Shown in pieces: positions 16,934-24,701 of a stretch of 64,000 bases of DNA. Source of the stretch: Porphyromonas sp. (lineage in GTDB: Bacteria; Bacteroidota; Bacteroidia; Bacteroidales; Porphyromonadaceae); assembly GCA_029983505.1 (NCBI GenBank), contig JASBZK010000006.1, positions 1 through 64,000 of the forward strand, given 5' to 3'. Below the pieces are notes generated by a model that worked only from the letters and a program-made list of their open reading frames with translations, was not told the DNA's origin and did no database searches. The number at the start of each line of letters is the position of its first letter. Position 1 is the first letter of the stretch. Made by a program: the position numbers and the translations under genes.

Positions 16934-19006
16934 TTATTTCTTGAGGTATTTGTTCATCCAGTCGAACCAAGTGCGGTAAAAGAGAATACCGTTCTGAGGC
17001 TGAAGTATCCAGTGGGACTCGTCGGGGTAATAGACCAAGCGGGCGGGAATGCCCCTCATCTTTGCCGCGTCAAACGCCTGCATCCCTTGGGTGGAGACGA
17101 TACGGAAGTCATAATCCCCATGGGAGATCAGAATTGGCGCGGTCCATTTGTCGACGAAGCGGTGGGGGGAGTTGGCAAAAGTATTCTGTGCGACCTTATT
17201 GTCCTTGTCCCAGTAGGCACCGCCCATGTCCCAATTGGCAAACCACTTCTCCTCTGTCTCAAGGTACTGAGCTTCGAGGTTGAAGATGCCGGCGTGCGCC
17301 ATCAGAGCCTTGAAGCGTCCTTCGTGGTGTCCGGCAATCCAATAGATAGAGAATCCGCCGTAGCTTGCACCCGTTGCTCCGAGGTGGTCTTTGTCCACGT
17401 AGGGTTCTTTGGCCACATTGTCGATGGCTGTGAAGTAGTCCCGCATGTTTTGACCGCCGTAGTCTCCGCTGATTTGTTCGTTCCACTTGTGTCCGAAGCC
17501 GGGGACACCGTGGCGGTTGGGCATCACGAAGATGAAGCCTTCGCTCACGAAGGTGCGGATGTTCCACCGGTAGCTCCAGAATTGGCTTACCGTGCTTTGC
17601 GGACCGCCTTGGCAGTACAGTATCGCAGGATATTTCTTTGTCTCGTCGAAATTGGGCGGCAGTACGACCCATACGAGCATTTTCTCGCCATTAGTCGTCT
17701 CCATCCATCTCTCTTGGACTGTGATTTGGGAGAAACCGGAGAGGAAGTCGTCGTTTTCGACCGTCAGTTTGTTCGTTTTTCCCTTCTTCAAAAGATAGAG
17801 GTCTGTCGGAACCTTGAAAGACTGCTGACCGAAGAGGATCACGTCGCCGCTTCCGCTGAAAGAGGTCACGTCGGCCAAGTCCGGACGGTAGATGCGCTTC
17901 ACGTCTCCCTTAAGGTTTATTTCAAAGAGCGCGTTCAGTCCGTAGTCGTTGGAGAGGAAACGGAGCCCCTTGCTGTTGTCGAGCCAAGTGTAGGACTCGA
18001 CGTAGTTGTCGTAGTTTTTGCTGAGATAGGTCTTCTCACCGCTCTTCGTGTCCATAATAAAGAGCCGCTTGAGGTCGGCTTCGTAGCCGTCGTGCTCCAT
18101 ACTTACCCACGAGATATACTTCCCGTCGGGCGAATAGGAGGGTAGGGTGTCGTAGCCCATCATTCCCTCCGTCAGGTTCTTCGTCTCTCCTGTCGTGAGG
18201 TCGTACTGATAGATGTCCGTATTGGTCGAAATAGCGTATGCGAGACCCGTCTTTTTGCGGCAAGAGTACAAGAGTTTCGTACCATCGGGACTCCAAGCGA
18301 AGTCCTCCGATCCGCTAAAGGGTTTCGTGGGTGCTTCGAAGAGTTCGTCCGACCCCAGTACCGGCGTAACGTCTTTGGAGACGGAGAGATCTTCGGACAC
18401 GGTTGCGATATAGGGTTGATTGGTGTAGTTGTTCCATTCGTCCCAGTGCTTGTACATCAGGTCGTCGAAGATTTGTCCCGTCGCCTTATCGAGGTCGGGA
18501 TATTCCTGCTCTCTAATGTTAGGAAGCGGGTTTTTGCGGTAGACCATTACTTTGGAGCGGTCGGGTGAGAAAAGGAAGCCTTCCACATCGAAGTCGAAAT
18601 CCGAAAGGACTTTTTGCCCCGATCCGTCCGTGCGAATCACCGCAATCTGTGTGTGCGCGCCTTCCGTGGATATGTAGGCGATGGTCTCATTATCGAGGAA
18701 GACGGGAGAGTGTCCTTTTTTGCCCGCGACGATGACTTTGGCATCCCCCGTCTTGTCGGTATGTCCGGTGAGGATTTCGGATGTGGAGTTATTTTCTTTG
18801 ATATTCGGGAGCGAACGGGTGTAGACGTACTGTTTGCCGTCGGGCGAGAGATGCTCGGAGCCGATGCGGTACACGCTCATCATCGCTTCGGGTGTCCACT
18901 TCTTAAGTGCTTCCCGATTTCCGGCGGAAGCAGTCCCGGCTCCTGAGACCGTCAGTCCGGCACACAGTGCGGCTGTACCTGCGATCCTCATAAATAAATT
19001 GCTCAT
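16934..19006 (-). CDS. dpp5: Dipeptidyl-peptidase 5 (S9 family serine peptidase)
   Basis: This 690-residue periplasmic peptidase releases dipeptides from peptide N-termini. It has a signal peptide, a beta-propeller half (FSPDRSKVMVY, WSPDGTKLLYS, YSPDGKYISWVS) and a C-terminal alpha/beta hydrolase with Ser548 in GASYGG, Asp633 in HGDYDFRI and His665 in ESHWIL. The stretches DLDKATGQIFDDLMYKHWDE and NRHGVPGFGHKWNEQISGDY closely resemble, from memory, the P. gingivalis DPP5. It leads an operon with a tricorn-like protease and a DUF4251 lipoprotein, a set that would turn oligopeptides into importable di-peptides and amino acids. Confidence 0.93.
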   Translation of the reverse strand: MSNLFMRIAGTAALCAGLTVSGAGTASAGNREALKKWTPEAMMSVYRIGSEHLSPDGKQYVYTRSLPNIKENNSTSEILTGHTDKTGDAKVIVAGKKGHSPVFLDNETIAYISTEGAHTQIAVIRTDGSGQKVLSDFDFDVEGFLFSPDRSKVMVYRKNPLPNIREQEYPDLDKATGQIFDDLMYKHWDEWNNYTNQPYIATVSEDLSVSKDVTPVLGSDELFEAPTKPFSGSEDFAWSPDGTKLLYSCRKKTGLAYAISTNTDIYQYDLTTGETKNLTEGMMGYDTLPSYSPDGKYISWVSMEHDGYEADLKRLFIMDTKSGEKTYLSKNYDNYVESYTWLDNSKGLRFLSNDYGLNALFEINLKGDVKRIYRPDLADVTSFSGSGDVILFGQQSFKVPTDLYLLKKGKTNKLTVENDDFLSGFSQITVQERWMETTNGEKMLVWVVLPPNFDETKKYPAILYCQGGPQSTVSQFWSYRWNIRTFVSEGFIFVMPNRHGVPGFGHKWNEQISGDYGGQNMRDYFTAIDNVAKEPYVDKDHLGATGASYGGFSIYWIAGHHEGRFKALMAHAGIFNLEAQYLETEEKWFANWDMGGAYWDKDNKVAQNTFANSPHRFVDKWTAPILISHGDYDFRIVSTQGMQAFDAAKMRGIPARLVYYPDESHWILQPQNGILFYRTWFDWMNKYLKK

Positions 19007-19156
19007 TGCTTGGGGAAATTTGTTATGTATTTCTTGGTTTTCGTAAAAGTCTTCATTCGGTGGGGTAAACTTTTTGCTTTAAGACTTTCGCGAATGTACC
19101 CAAAATAACCGAAATCTCTTCCCCCTATCCGGCTTTTATTTTCCGCTCGAAAACGT

Positions 19157-19164
19157 TATTTTTG
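19157..19164 (+). promoter_or_regulatory. -7 promoter box for the 19248 gene
   Basis: TATTTTTG matches TAnnTTTG, with TTTT at 19134-19137 at the expected -33 spacing. The leader to the ATG at 19248 would be about 75 nt. Confidence 0.5.
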
Positions 19165-19247
19165 CACCAATAGATGAAACTACACTTCATTGACCCACTG
19201 ATTAAGAGTCAGAGGTCTTTACAAGCATTATCATACAAACAGACGTT

Positions 19248-19760
19248 ATGAAAGTTCTCTTTTCTTACGGCAAAACCATTGATGCCGGGGAAGCCCGGTT
19301 GCACGCTTTTGAGGCCGTAGCCCGCAAATACGGCATCGAACTGGAAAATGTCCCCTACGAACACGACTGTCCTGCCGACGACCGCGCTGCCATTCTCCTT
19401 GATGTCGTTAAGCGCCAGTCCGACCCTTCTTCCCTTATCCTCGTCGGTTCTTCCATGGGCTGCTACGGCTCGGTACTCGCCTCTATGCAGGTGCCTGTCC
19501 TCGGGATGTTTTTGATCTCTCCGGCGCTCTTTATGTACAAAGTGAACGACTACAGTCTCACCGGATCCAAGTACACGGCTTTTGTCGTGGGGTGGAATGA
19601 TCCCGTCATACCTGTGGATAAAGTTCTTGACTATGTGCGCTCCGAAAAAGCCGAGGTACACGTCCTCCCTGAGGATCATCACATGGTCTCTTCGGTGGAT
19701 TACCTCGCCGGTCTTTTCGACACCTTCCTCTCCCGTATCGTGGCAGGACAGCGCCGCTAA
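19248..19760 (+). CDS. Small alpha/beta hydrolase (YqiA/esterase-like)
   Basis: This 170-residue cytoplasmic protein has a compact alpha/beta hydrolase plan: nucleophile elbow LVGSSMGCYGS (Ser in GSSMG), a probable acid in VVGWNDPVIP, and a His in PEDHHMVSSVDYL. It lacks a lid domain. Small members of this type are esterases or thioesterases of unknown substrate. It is followed after 15 nt by two unknown genes with which it may be co-transcribed. Confidence 0.75.
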   Translation: MKVLFSYGKTIDAGEARLHAFEAVARKYGIELENVPYEHDCPADDRAAILLDVVKRQSDPSSLILVGSSMGCYGSVLASMQVPVLGMFLISPALFMYKVNDYSLTGSKYTAFVVGWNDPVIPVDKVLDYVRSEKAEVHVLPEDHHMVSSVDYLAGLFDTFLSRIVAGQRR

Positions 19761-19775
19761 GCTCACCTTAACACA

Positions 19776-20138
19776 ATGGCACCCTTTGGCGGGGATAAAA
19801 ACGGCGGGGGGATCTCTCCGCGGCTCTCTTTCGACTACTACGCGCCCGGATGCAGGAAGGTGTTCAAAGTGCACAGTCACTACGAGACCTTGATAAAAGC
19901 CGAGGTGGAGCGTGTAATCGGTAAGGAAGCGGAGACCGGTTTCTCCAAGACAAAGACGGCATCGCGCCTTCCTTTTCGGGGTGCGCGGGTCTTGGAGTGT
20001 CGGGTCAACGTGGGTACGCTCCCGCCTATACGATCTGCTTTTGTCCTCGAGCAAGGGGTGGTGACGGTCGTTTTCCTCTCCACTGAGATTCAGAAGTCCG
20101 CCTTCACCAAAGAGCTCGAACTCTTTCTCCGCTCATGA
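19776..20138 (+). CDS. Unknown 120-residue protein, faintly like RelE/HigB-type toxins
   Basis: I do not recognise this basic, soluble protein. The first 20 residues are Gly-rich. The second half (ARVLECRVNVG, then a beta-strand pair around VLEQGVVTVVFLST, then a Lys-containing helix FTKELELF) has the order of the RelE/HigB (Gp49) fold, where a strand giving the core is followed by hydrophobic VVxLhxF. The match is weak. The stop overlaps the next start by 4 nt, as in many toxin-antitoxin pairs, but the partner shows no helix-turn-helix. Function is open. Confidence 0.6.
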   Translation: MAPFGGDKNGGGISPRLSFDYYAPGCRKVFKVHSHYETLIKAEVERVIGKEAETGFSKTKTASRLPFRGARVLECRVNVGTLPPIRSAFVLEQGVVTVVFLSTEIQKSAFTKELELFLRS

Positions 20139-20410
20139 AATCCCTGCCGCTTCGTCAAGCCGAGAAAACCCTTCTCTCCGCCGCTGTCTCATCCGTAGAG
20201 CGATGCGTGCGTGCCTATACGTTCAAAAAAGACCGATTTGTCTCCATGCAGGTCTTGGCGGATGGGACGATAACCGTGGAAGAGTATGGTTTTAGGAAAG
20301 AGACTGCAGCCTACCTCTCTTCGGACAAAAGCGCGATTAGGAAAGCGCTAAAGGAGGCTTTCGCGCGCGAATTTCCGCGGAGTCACCGCGTCTACTGCGA
20401 AGAGCAGTAG
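20135..20410 (+). CDS. Unknown 91-residue protein, overlapping partner of the 19776 gene
   Basis: This small, basic protein has no membrane segment or signal peptide and is not one I recognise. It seems to hold a helix (RQAEKTLLSAAVSSVERCVRA), a beta hairpin (FVSMQVLADGTITVEEYGF) and a C-terminal helix (IRKALKEAFAREF). It begins inside the ATGA overlap with the preceding gene, so the two are translated together and their products may interact. Tandem 10-bp repeats start 14 nt after its stop. Confidence 0.6.
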   Translation: MKSLPLRQAEKTLLSAAVSSVERCVRAYTFKKDRFVSMQVLADGTITVEEYGFRKETAAYLSSDKSAIRKALKEAFAREFPRSHRVYCEEQ

Positions 20411-20424
20411 TAGTCAGTAGTGCT

Positions 20425-20474
20425 GTCCGACACAGTTCAACACAGTTCAACACAGTCCGACGCTGTTCGACGGC
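20425..20474. repeat. Five-unit 10-bp tandem repeat
   Basis: Units read GTCCGACACA, GTTCAACACA, GTTCAACACA, GTCCGACGCT and GTTCGACGGC. Two are identical and the rest diverge, mostly by C/T and A/G changes. It lies in the 460-nt gap between convergent genes, which also holds decamer cluster 5, MITE copy B2 and a terminator. Confidence 0.8.
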
Positions 20475-20490
20475 ACGGGCGACTATTTTT

Positions 20491-20569
20491 GCACGTACCG
20501 AGGCGAGAGGCTTGACCGTACCGACGCGGTGACGAGACACGTACTGGCGAGATGCTCTCGGTACGTACC
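20491..20569. repeat. Cluster 5 of the decamer repeat
   Basis: Copies are GCACGTACC 20491-20499, GACCGTACC 20514-20522, GACACGTACT 20536-20545 and GGTACGTACC 20560-20569, spaced about 23 nt. A TATTTTTG word overlaps its left end (20484-20491) but no gene follows on that strand. Confidence 0.8.
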
Positions 20570-20595
20570 ATTTTTTGTGTAGTTACCGCTCAAAG

Positions 20596-20774
20596 GAGAC
20601 CTTTGCATAATACCTCTTCTGCTTCGTTGCTTTCGACATTCGGGACATGGCCAAGAGTACGGTTAGTACACTCCCGTCGCCCTCAGTCTCAGCGCCTTGC
20701 ATCTGAGGCATTCTGCAAAGTCTCACACGAAAGATTGACATCTTCCGTGTCTGAGCCCTTTTTTCAAAGGTCTC
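20596..20774 (-). mobile_element. MITE-like element, copy B2 (179 bp)
   Basis: Ends are GAGACCTTTG (20596-20605) and CAAAGGTCTC (20765-20774), flanked on both sides by the direct repeat CAAAG (20591-20595 and 20775-20779). Read on the minus strand, it matches copy B1 in order: GAGACCTTTGAAAAAAGGGC, GAGACTTTGCAGAATGCCTC, CCCGAATG, and GAGGTATTATGCAAAGGTC. It has no coding capacity and lacks the CCCCTAAAG block of B1. Confidence 0.85.
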
Positions 20775-20812
20775 CAAAGGTATTTGCCTCTATCCGGGTA
20801 CCGGATACCGAA

Positions 20813-20851
20813 AGCCCCGGGACTCATTTCTGAATCCCGGGGCTGATTTTT
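20813..20851. terminator. Terminator downstream of ilvE
   Basis: A perfect 10-bp stem, AGCCCCGGGA (20813-20822) with TCCCGGGGCT (20835-20844), encloses a 12-nt loop. The T run is on the + strand side (20846-20851); on the ilvE strand only a short TTTC follows. It may act in both directions between convergent genes. Confidence 0.7.
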
Positions 20852-20870
20852 CTATTGTATATGGCCTAAC

Positions 20871-21893
20871 TTAGGCTTCGACGAAGTGTACCCAGTTGTG
20901 GGTATCTTCGATGTCTCCGTATTGGATGCCGCGGAGGTGGTGGTAGAGCTTTGTGCAAACGGGACCCGGCTCTCCGTTTTCGGCGAAGGAGAATTTCTTG
21001 TGGCGTTCGATATCGTCAATGTACGAAATGGGCGTAATCACAGCCGCGGTGCCGCAAGCTCCTGCTTCATCAGCCGTCTCGAGCTCTGCCTCGTGAATCG
21101 GACGCTGCTGTACCTGCATACCGAGGTCACGCGCGATCTGCATAAGACTCATATTGGTGATGGAGGGCAGAATAGACGTGGAGAGCGGAGTGAGGTACTC
21201 GTTGCCGCGAATCATAAAGAAATTGGCGGGGCCGCATTCGTCGATGAATTCCTTTTGTTTGGCATCCAGGTAGATGGCAGCGGAGTAACCCTGTTCGTGC
21301 GCGATTTCGCCACTCTTGAGGCTGGCAGCGTAGTTGCCGCCCACCTTATAAGTCCCGGTGCCGAGAGGAGCAGCACGGTCATAACCGCGCATAATCGCCA
21401 TAGGCGTGGGCTTGAATCCATTTTTGAAATACGGACCCACGGGGCTTACGAAGACGACGAAGAGGTATTCTTTCGCGGGCTTCACACCGACCTGCGGACC
21501 TACACCGATGATGAGCGGACGGATGTAGAGCGAGGCTCCGGTCTCATAAGGAGGCACGAAGTCGATGTTTTTTTTCACTACGAGGTCGATGGCTTCGAGG
21601 AAGAGTTCTTCGGGCATAGGCGCCATCATAATGCCTTCGCAAGAGCGACGCATACGTTTGGCGTTTTCCTCCGGACGGAAGATGCGGATCTTGCCGTCCT
21701 TTCCACGGAACGCTTTCATCCCCTCAAAGGCTTCCTGACCATAATGGAGACAGGATGACCCCATATGCATAGTGATGTTTTCGTCCGTATGGAGCTCAAG
21801 TTCGCCCCATTTACCGTCCTTGTAGGCGCATCTGACGTTGTAGTCGGTGGGGTAGTACCCGAAGGTCAGTTCTGACCAATTGATATCCTTCAT
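20871..21893 (-). CDS. ilvE: Branched-chain amino acid aminotransferase
   Basis: This 340-residue PLP enzyme of fold class IV exchanges amino groups between Leu, Ile or Val and 2-oxoglutarate. The PLP lysine is K183 in GTGTYKVGGNYAAS. Also seen are the QEAFEGMKAFRG segment, SLYIRPLIIG, GTAAVITPI and the C-terminal GIQYGDIEDTHNWVH. The length matches the bacterial type-II enzymes. A TATCTTTG promoter box ends only 8 nt before the ATG, which predicts an almost leaderless transcript. It stands alone, with no other ilv or leu genes near. Confidence 0.96.
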   Translation of the reverse strand: MKDINWSELTFGYYPTDYNVRCAYKDGKWGELELHTDENITMHMGSSCLHYGQEAFEGMKAFRGKDGKIRIFRPEENAKRMRRSCEGIMMAPMPEELFLEAIDLVVKKNIDFVPPYETGASLYIRPLIIGVGPQVGVKPAKEYLFVVFVSPVGPYFKNGFKPTPMAIMRGYDRAAPLGTGTYKVGGNYAASLKSGEIAHEQGYSAAIYLDAKQKEFIDECGPANFFMIRGNEYLTPLSTSILPSITNMSLMQIARDLGMQVQQRPIHEAELETADEAGACGTAAVITPISYIDDIERHKKFSFAENGEPGPVCTKLYHHLRGIQYGDIEDTHNWVHFVEA

Positions 21894-21901
21894 TTTGCAA
21901 G

Positions 21902-21909
21902 CAAAGATA
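21902..21909 (-). promoter_or_regulatory. -7 promoter box directly in front of ilvE
   Basis: TATCTTTG on the minus strand is separated from the ilvE ATG by only CTTGCAAA (8 nt). Since transcription usually begins several bases after this box, the mRNA would have few or no 5' untranslated bases. Confidence 0.55.
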
Positions 21910-22033
21910 AAGATGATTTTTATGATTTATAAATGTGGTTTGTACGCGTGGCTTCGCCGGTGACCCGGTCTTCTGCTCCCGCAAATGTACCCATTCCTTA
22001 TGATTAAATAAAAAATAAAAGGAAAAGGACTTG

Positions 22034-23389
22034 TCACTCGGTCGCTTTCTTGGAACGAGCAGGTCGTTTTGGGGACGACTGTTCTTTTTCCGCCTCAAGG
22101 GCATCGATCTTGGCGTGTAGCTCCTGAATCTCGTCTCCCTGATTTTGGATTGTCGTAAGCAGCGCGTTGAGCTCCTCATTCTCAATGGAAGAGGGGTACT
22201 GCGCTTCCACGCGTAGATGAAAGTCGCTGAGGACATTCATATAGTTGCTGAAGGCCTCGTATGCGTTGTCGTAAGGACGGTATTTCCACACATCGCCTCC
22301 ACGGGTCGACATATAGAAGAAGTGATCCGAGCTCTGAAGGTAAGTCCAGTCCTGCAGCAGACGGCGGTCTTTGGTGAGACGCGTTCTCTCGGAGTATTCT
22401 CCAAGCTTCTTGAAGGCCTCTCCCTGAAGCACATTGCCGAGCCACGAGGAAGTATTCTTTTCTTCGTCTGACCACGAGATGGTATCGGGAACCGGGAGGG
22501 TGTCTTTGGCAGAGAGCAATTCGATCGCCTCGGATGGCAGAATCATACGGATACCCTCCCGCTCAAGGTATTCGGGAAGCGCCTTAAGGAAATCGAATAT
22601 GCCGGTTTCCCTGGCTTGTCCTACGCCAAATGTATCATAGCTGAGATCGAGGCAGACGATTTCGCCACTCTCCTGCATCTCGGACGCGATCCAGCGGGCA
22701 TACTTGTCGGCGGTGAGGGGATATTCGCTCCAGTCGTAGCGACTGAAGTTCTTTGTTAAGTCCTCAGAGAGGTGACCGTTGCGGAGCAGCAATTTGAGAT
22801 TCGGGGCGCCTGCCGACGCGTAGAGGAAATTCGGACTCTTCCAGCCCATAATGTTTTTCGCCCCCTCCGTGATGATGCCCTTGAAGCCCAAGCCATACAC
22901 CTCGGCGGCGATGTAGTCGTCGTAGAGCAGCTCGGAATTGCGGAAGACTTGAGGCTTCTTGCCAAACATATTGGCTATTTTGTCCCGGTGTTGCTTTACC
23001 TGAGTGCGGAACTCTCGTTTGTCCTCTGCAAGAGACGCAATGGAGTGTGCGTAAGTTTCCCCAAGAAACTCCACGGACCCGGTCTTTGAGAGGGCAGTGA
23101 AACTGTCGATGAGCTCGGGAGCGTACATCTCGATCTGCTCAAGAGCGGTGCCGGAGATGCTGAAGGCAGCCTTGAAGCGTCCTTCGGTGTTTTTTATAAG
23201 ATCAAGGAAGAGCTTACCTGCCGGGGCGTACGAGTCTCTCGTAATCCTCTGGAATATTTCCTCGTTCTGGAAGTCATCGAAGTAATAGTGGTCGTTGCCT
23301 ATGTCGAAAAAACGGTACCTCTTCAGACGGAAGGGCTGGTGTACCTGAAGTGAGAGGCAAAGGTATTTGTTAGTTCTCTGTGCACACAT
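22034..23389 (-). CDS. Glycoside hydrolase family 57 (alpha-amylase-like)
   Basis: This 451-residue cytoplasmic enzyme should act on alpha-glucans such as glycogen. The GH57 regions are seen as LSLQVHQPFR near the start, FLGETYAHS, FRNSELLYDD (Glu is the likely nucleophile) and LSYDTFGVGQ (Asp is the likely acid/base). The C-terminal 60 residues form a coiled coil and a Lys/Ser-rich tail. The ATG at 23389 was chosen because it places LCLSLQVHQPF at the start; a longer frame to 23596 overlaps the GT4 gene. It is the third gene of the glycogen operon. Confidence 0.9.
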   Translation of the reverse strand: MCAQRTNKYLCLSLQVHQPFRLKRYRFFDIGNDHYYFDDFQNEEIFQRITRDSYAPAGKLFLDLIKNTEGRFKAAFSISGTALEQIEMYAPELIDSFTALSKTGSVEFLGETYAHSIASLAEDKREFRTQVKQHRDKIANMFGKKPQVFRNSELLYDDYIAAEVYGLGFKGIITEGAKNIMGWKSPNFLYASAGAPNLKLLLRNGHLSEDLTKNFSRYDWSEYPLTADKYARWIASEMQESGEIVCLDLSYDTFGVGQARETGIFDFLKALPEYLEREGIRMILPSEAIELLSAKDTLPVPDTISWSDEEKNTSSWLGNVLQGEAFKKLGEYSERTRLTKDRRLLQDWTYLQSSDHFFYMSTRGGDVWKYRPYDNAYEAFSNYMNVLSDFHLRVEAQYPSSIENEELNALLTTIQNQGDEIQELHAKIDALEAEKEQSSPKRPARSKKATE

Positions 23390-23438
23390 ACTTGTATTAT
23401 GGTCTTTAAGAGTGTCTGATTTTTGGGACAAAAAAGCG

Positions 23439-24701
23439 TCACCCGCGGAGCAGGCTGTCGTAGATGCTCCGGATCTTGAGCCCCACTTTGCTCCACGTGA
23501 TGCCGGCGACTTCACGGACGCCTTCCTCAGCGATAAACTGATGCAGCGACGGGTATGCGAGGAGAGAGGCAATCGCATCGGCAAGTCCCTGGACATCCCA
23601 GTAGTCTATCTTTATGGCGTAGTCAAGAATCTCTGCACACCCGGACTGCTTGGAGATGATGCTCGGCACGCCGCACTGCATGGCCTCAAGGGGGGAGATG
23701 CCGAAAGGCTCGGAGACGGAGGGCATCACGTACACGTCACTCGACTTGTAGACCTCATAGACTTGCTTGCCTTTCATAAAGCCGGTGAAGTGAAAGCGAT
23801 CCGCGATGCCTTTGCGGGCCACAAGGTCAATCATATCGTTCATCATATCGCCTGAGCCGGCCATCACGAACCTGACGCCTTTCATCTTGCTGAGGACAAG
23901 ACTTGCGGCTTCGACGAAAAACTCCGGTCCCTTTTGCATCGTGATGCGACCGAGAAACGTGACGACTTTGTCCGTCACGCCCCTTTTGTCGGGAATGGAG
24001 AGTATGTCCTCCCCAAGCGGAATGACCGCATTATGAACCGCGGTACACTTCTCGGGAGGCTGATGGTATTTCTCGATGACCGTCCTCCGCGTCAGTTCGC
24101 TGACACACATAATGTGGTCTGCGTGGTCGAACCCGTTTTTCTCCATAGCGTAAACGGTGGGGTTTACGTTGCCCCTGCTGCGGTCGAAGTCTGTGGCATG
24201 GACGTGGACGACGAGAGGTACGCCGAGAATCTGCTTGGCGTGAATGCCCGCGGCATACGTCAGCCAGTCATGGGCATGGATGATGTCGTACCTGTTGGCT
24301 CTCGCAATCACCCCGGCTACGATGGAGTAATTGTTAATCTCTTCGTAGAGATTGTCGAGGTATTTCCCGGAGAACTCGATACACCCGAGGTCATTGGTCA
24401 GCATATAGCGGAAGTCCGCATATATGTGATCTCTCAGGTGGTAGTATTCGTCTGGGTTCATTACGTGTCCGATTCGCCCATTTACGTAGTCCCGGTTCAC
24501 ATCCCGGTAGACGATGGGAACTTCCGATGCCCCTATTATGTGCATAAACGAGCGATCTTCATCCCCATAAGGGCGGGGCATCACAAACGTGATGTCCATA
24601 TCGGGCTGTTCGGCCAGTCCTTTCGTCAGTCCGTAGCTCGCGGTACCGAGTCCTCCGGAGATGTGCGGCGGGAACTCCCATCCAAACATTAGTGCTCTCA
24701 T
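23439..24701 (-). CDS. GT4 glycosyltransferase, glycogen-synthase-like
   Basis: This 420-residue GT-B enzyme has the GWEFPPHISGGLGTASYGLT start typical of glucan-synthesising GT4/GT5 proteins. It continues with HAHDWLTYAAG, LGRITMQKGPEFFVEAA and the EPFGISPLEAMQCG motif (E-x7-E), which holds the nucleotide sugar. It probably extends alpha-1,4-glucan from a nucleotide-glucose. Its start overlaps the debranching-enzyme stop by 4 nt. The order debranching enzyme, GT4, GH57 is, from memory, a conserved Bacteroidetes glycogen operon. A branching enzyme and GlgC are not in this window. Confidence 0.9.
   Translation of the reverse strand: MRALMFGWEFPPHISGGLGTASYGLTKGLAEQPDMDITFVMPRPYGDEDRSFMHIIGASEVPIVYRDVNRDYVNGRIGHVMNPDEYYHLRDHIYADFRYMLTNDLGCIEFSGKYLDNLYEEINNYSIVAGVIARANRYDIIHAHDWLTYAAGIHAKQILGVPLVVHVHATDFDRSRGNVNPTVYAMEKNGFDHADHIMCVSELTRRTVIEKYHQPPEKCTAVHNAVIPLGEDILSIPDKRGVTDKVVTFLGRITMQKGPEFFVEAASLVLSKMKGVRFVMAGSGDMMNDMIDLVARKGIADRFHFTGFMKGKQVYEVYKSSDVYVMPSVSEPFGISPLEAMQCGVPSIISKQSGCAEILDYAIKIDYWDVQGLADAIASLLAYPSLHQFIAEEGVREVAGITWSKVGLKIRSIYDSLLRG

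Noticed and set aside
16880..18145. 421-codon open frame on the + strand opposite dpp5
   Set aside because: The dpp5 strand shows the complete catalytic triad and signal peptide. The opposite product has no family pattern.
19209..20054. 281-codon open frame on the minus strand opposite the hydrolase and the 19776 gene
   Set aside because: The + strand genes have coupled starts, a promoter and a hydrolase triad. The minus frame has none of these.
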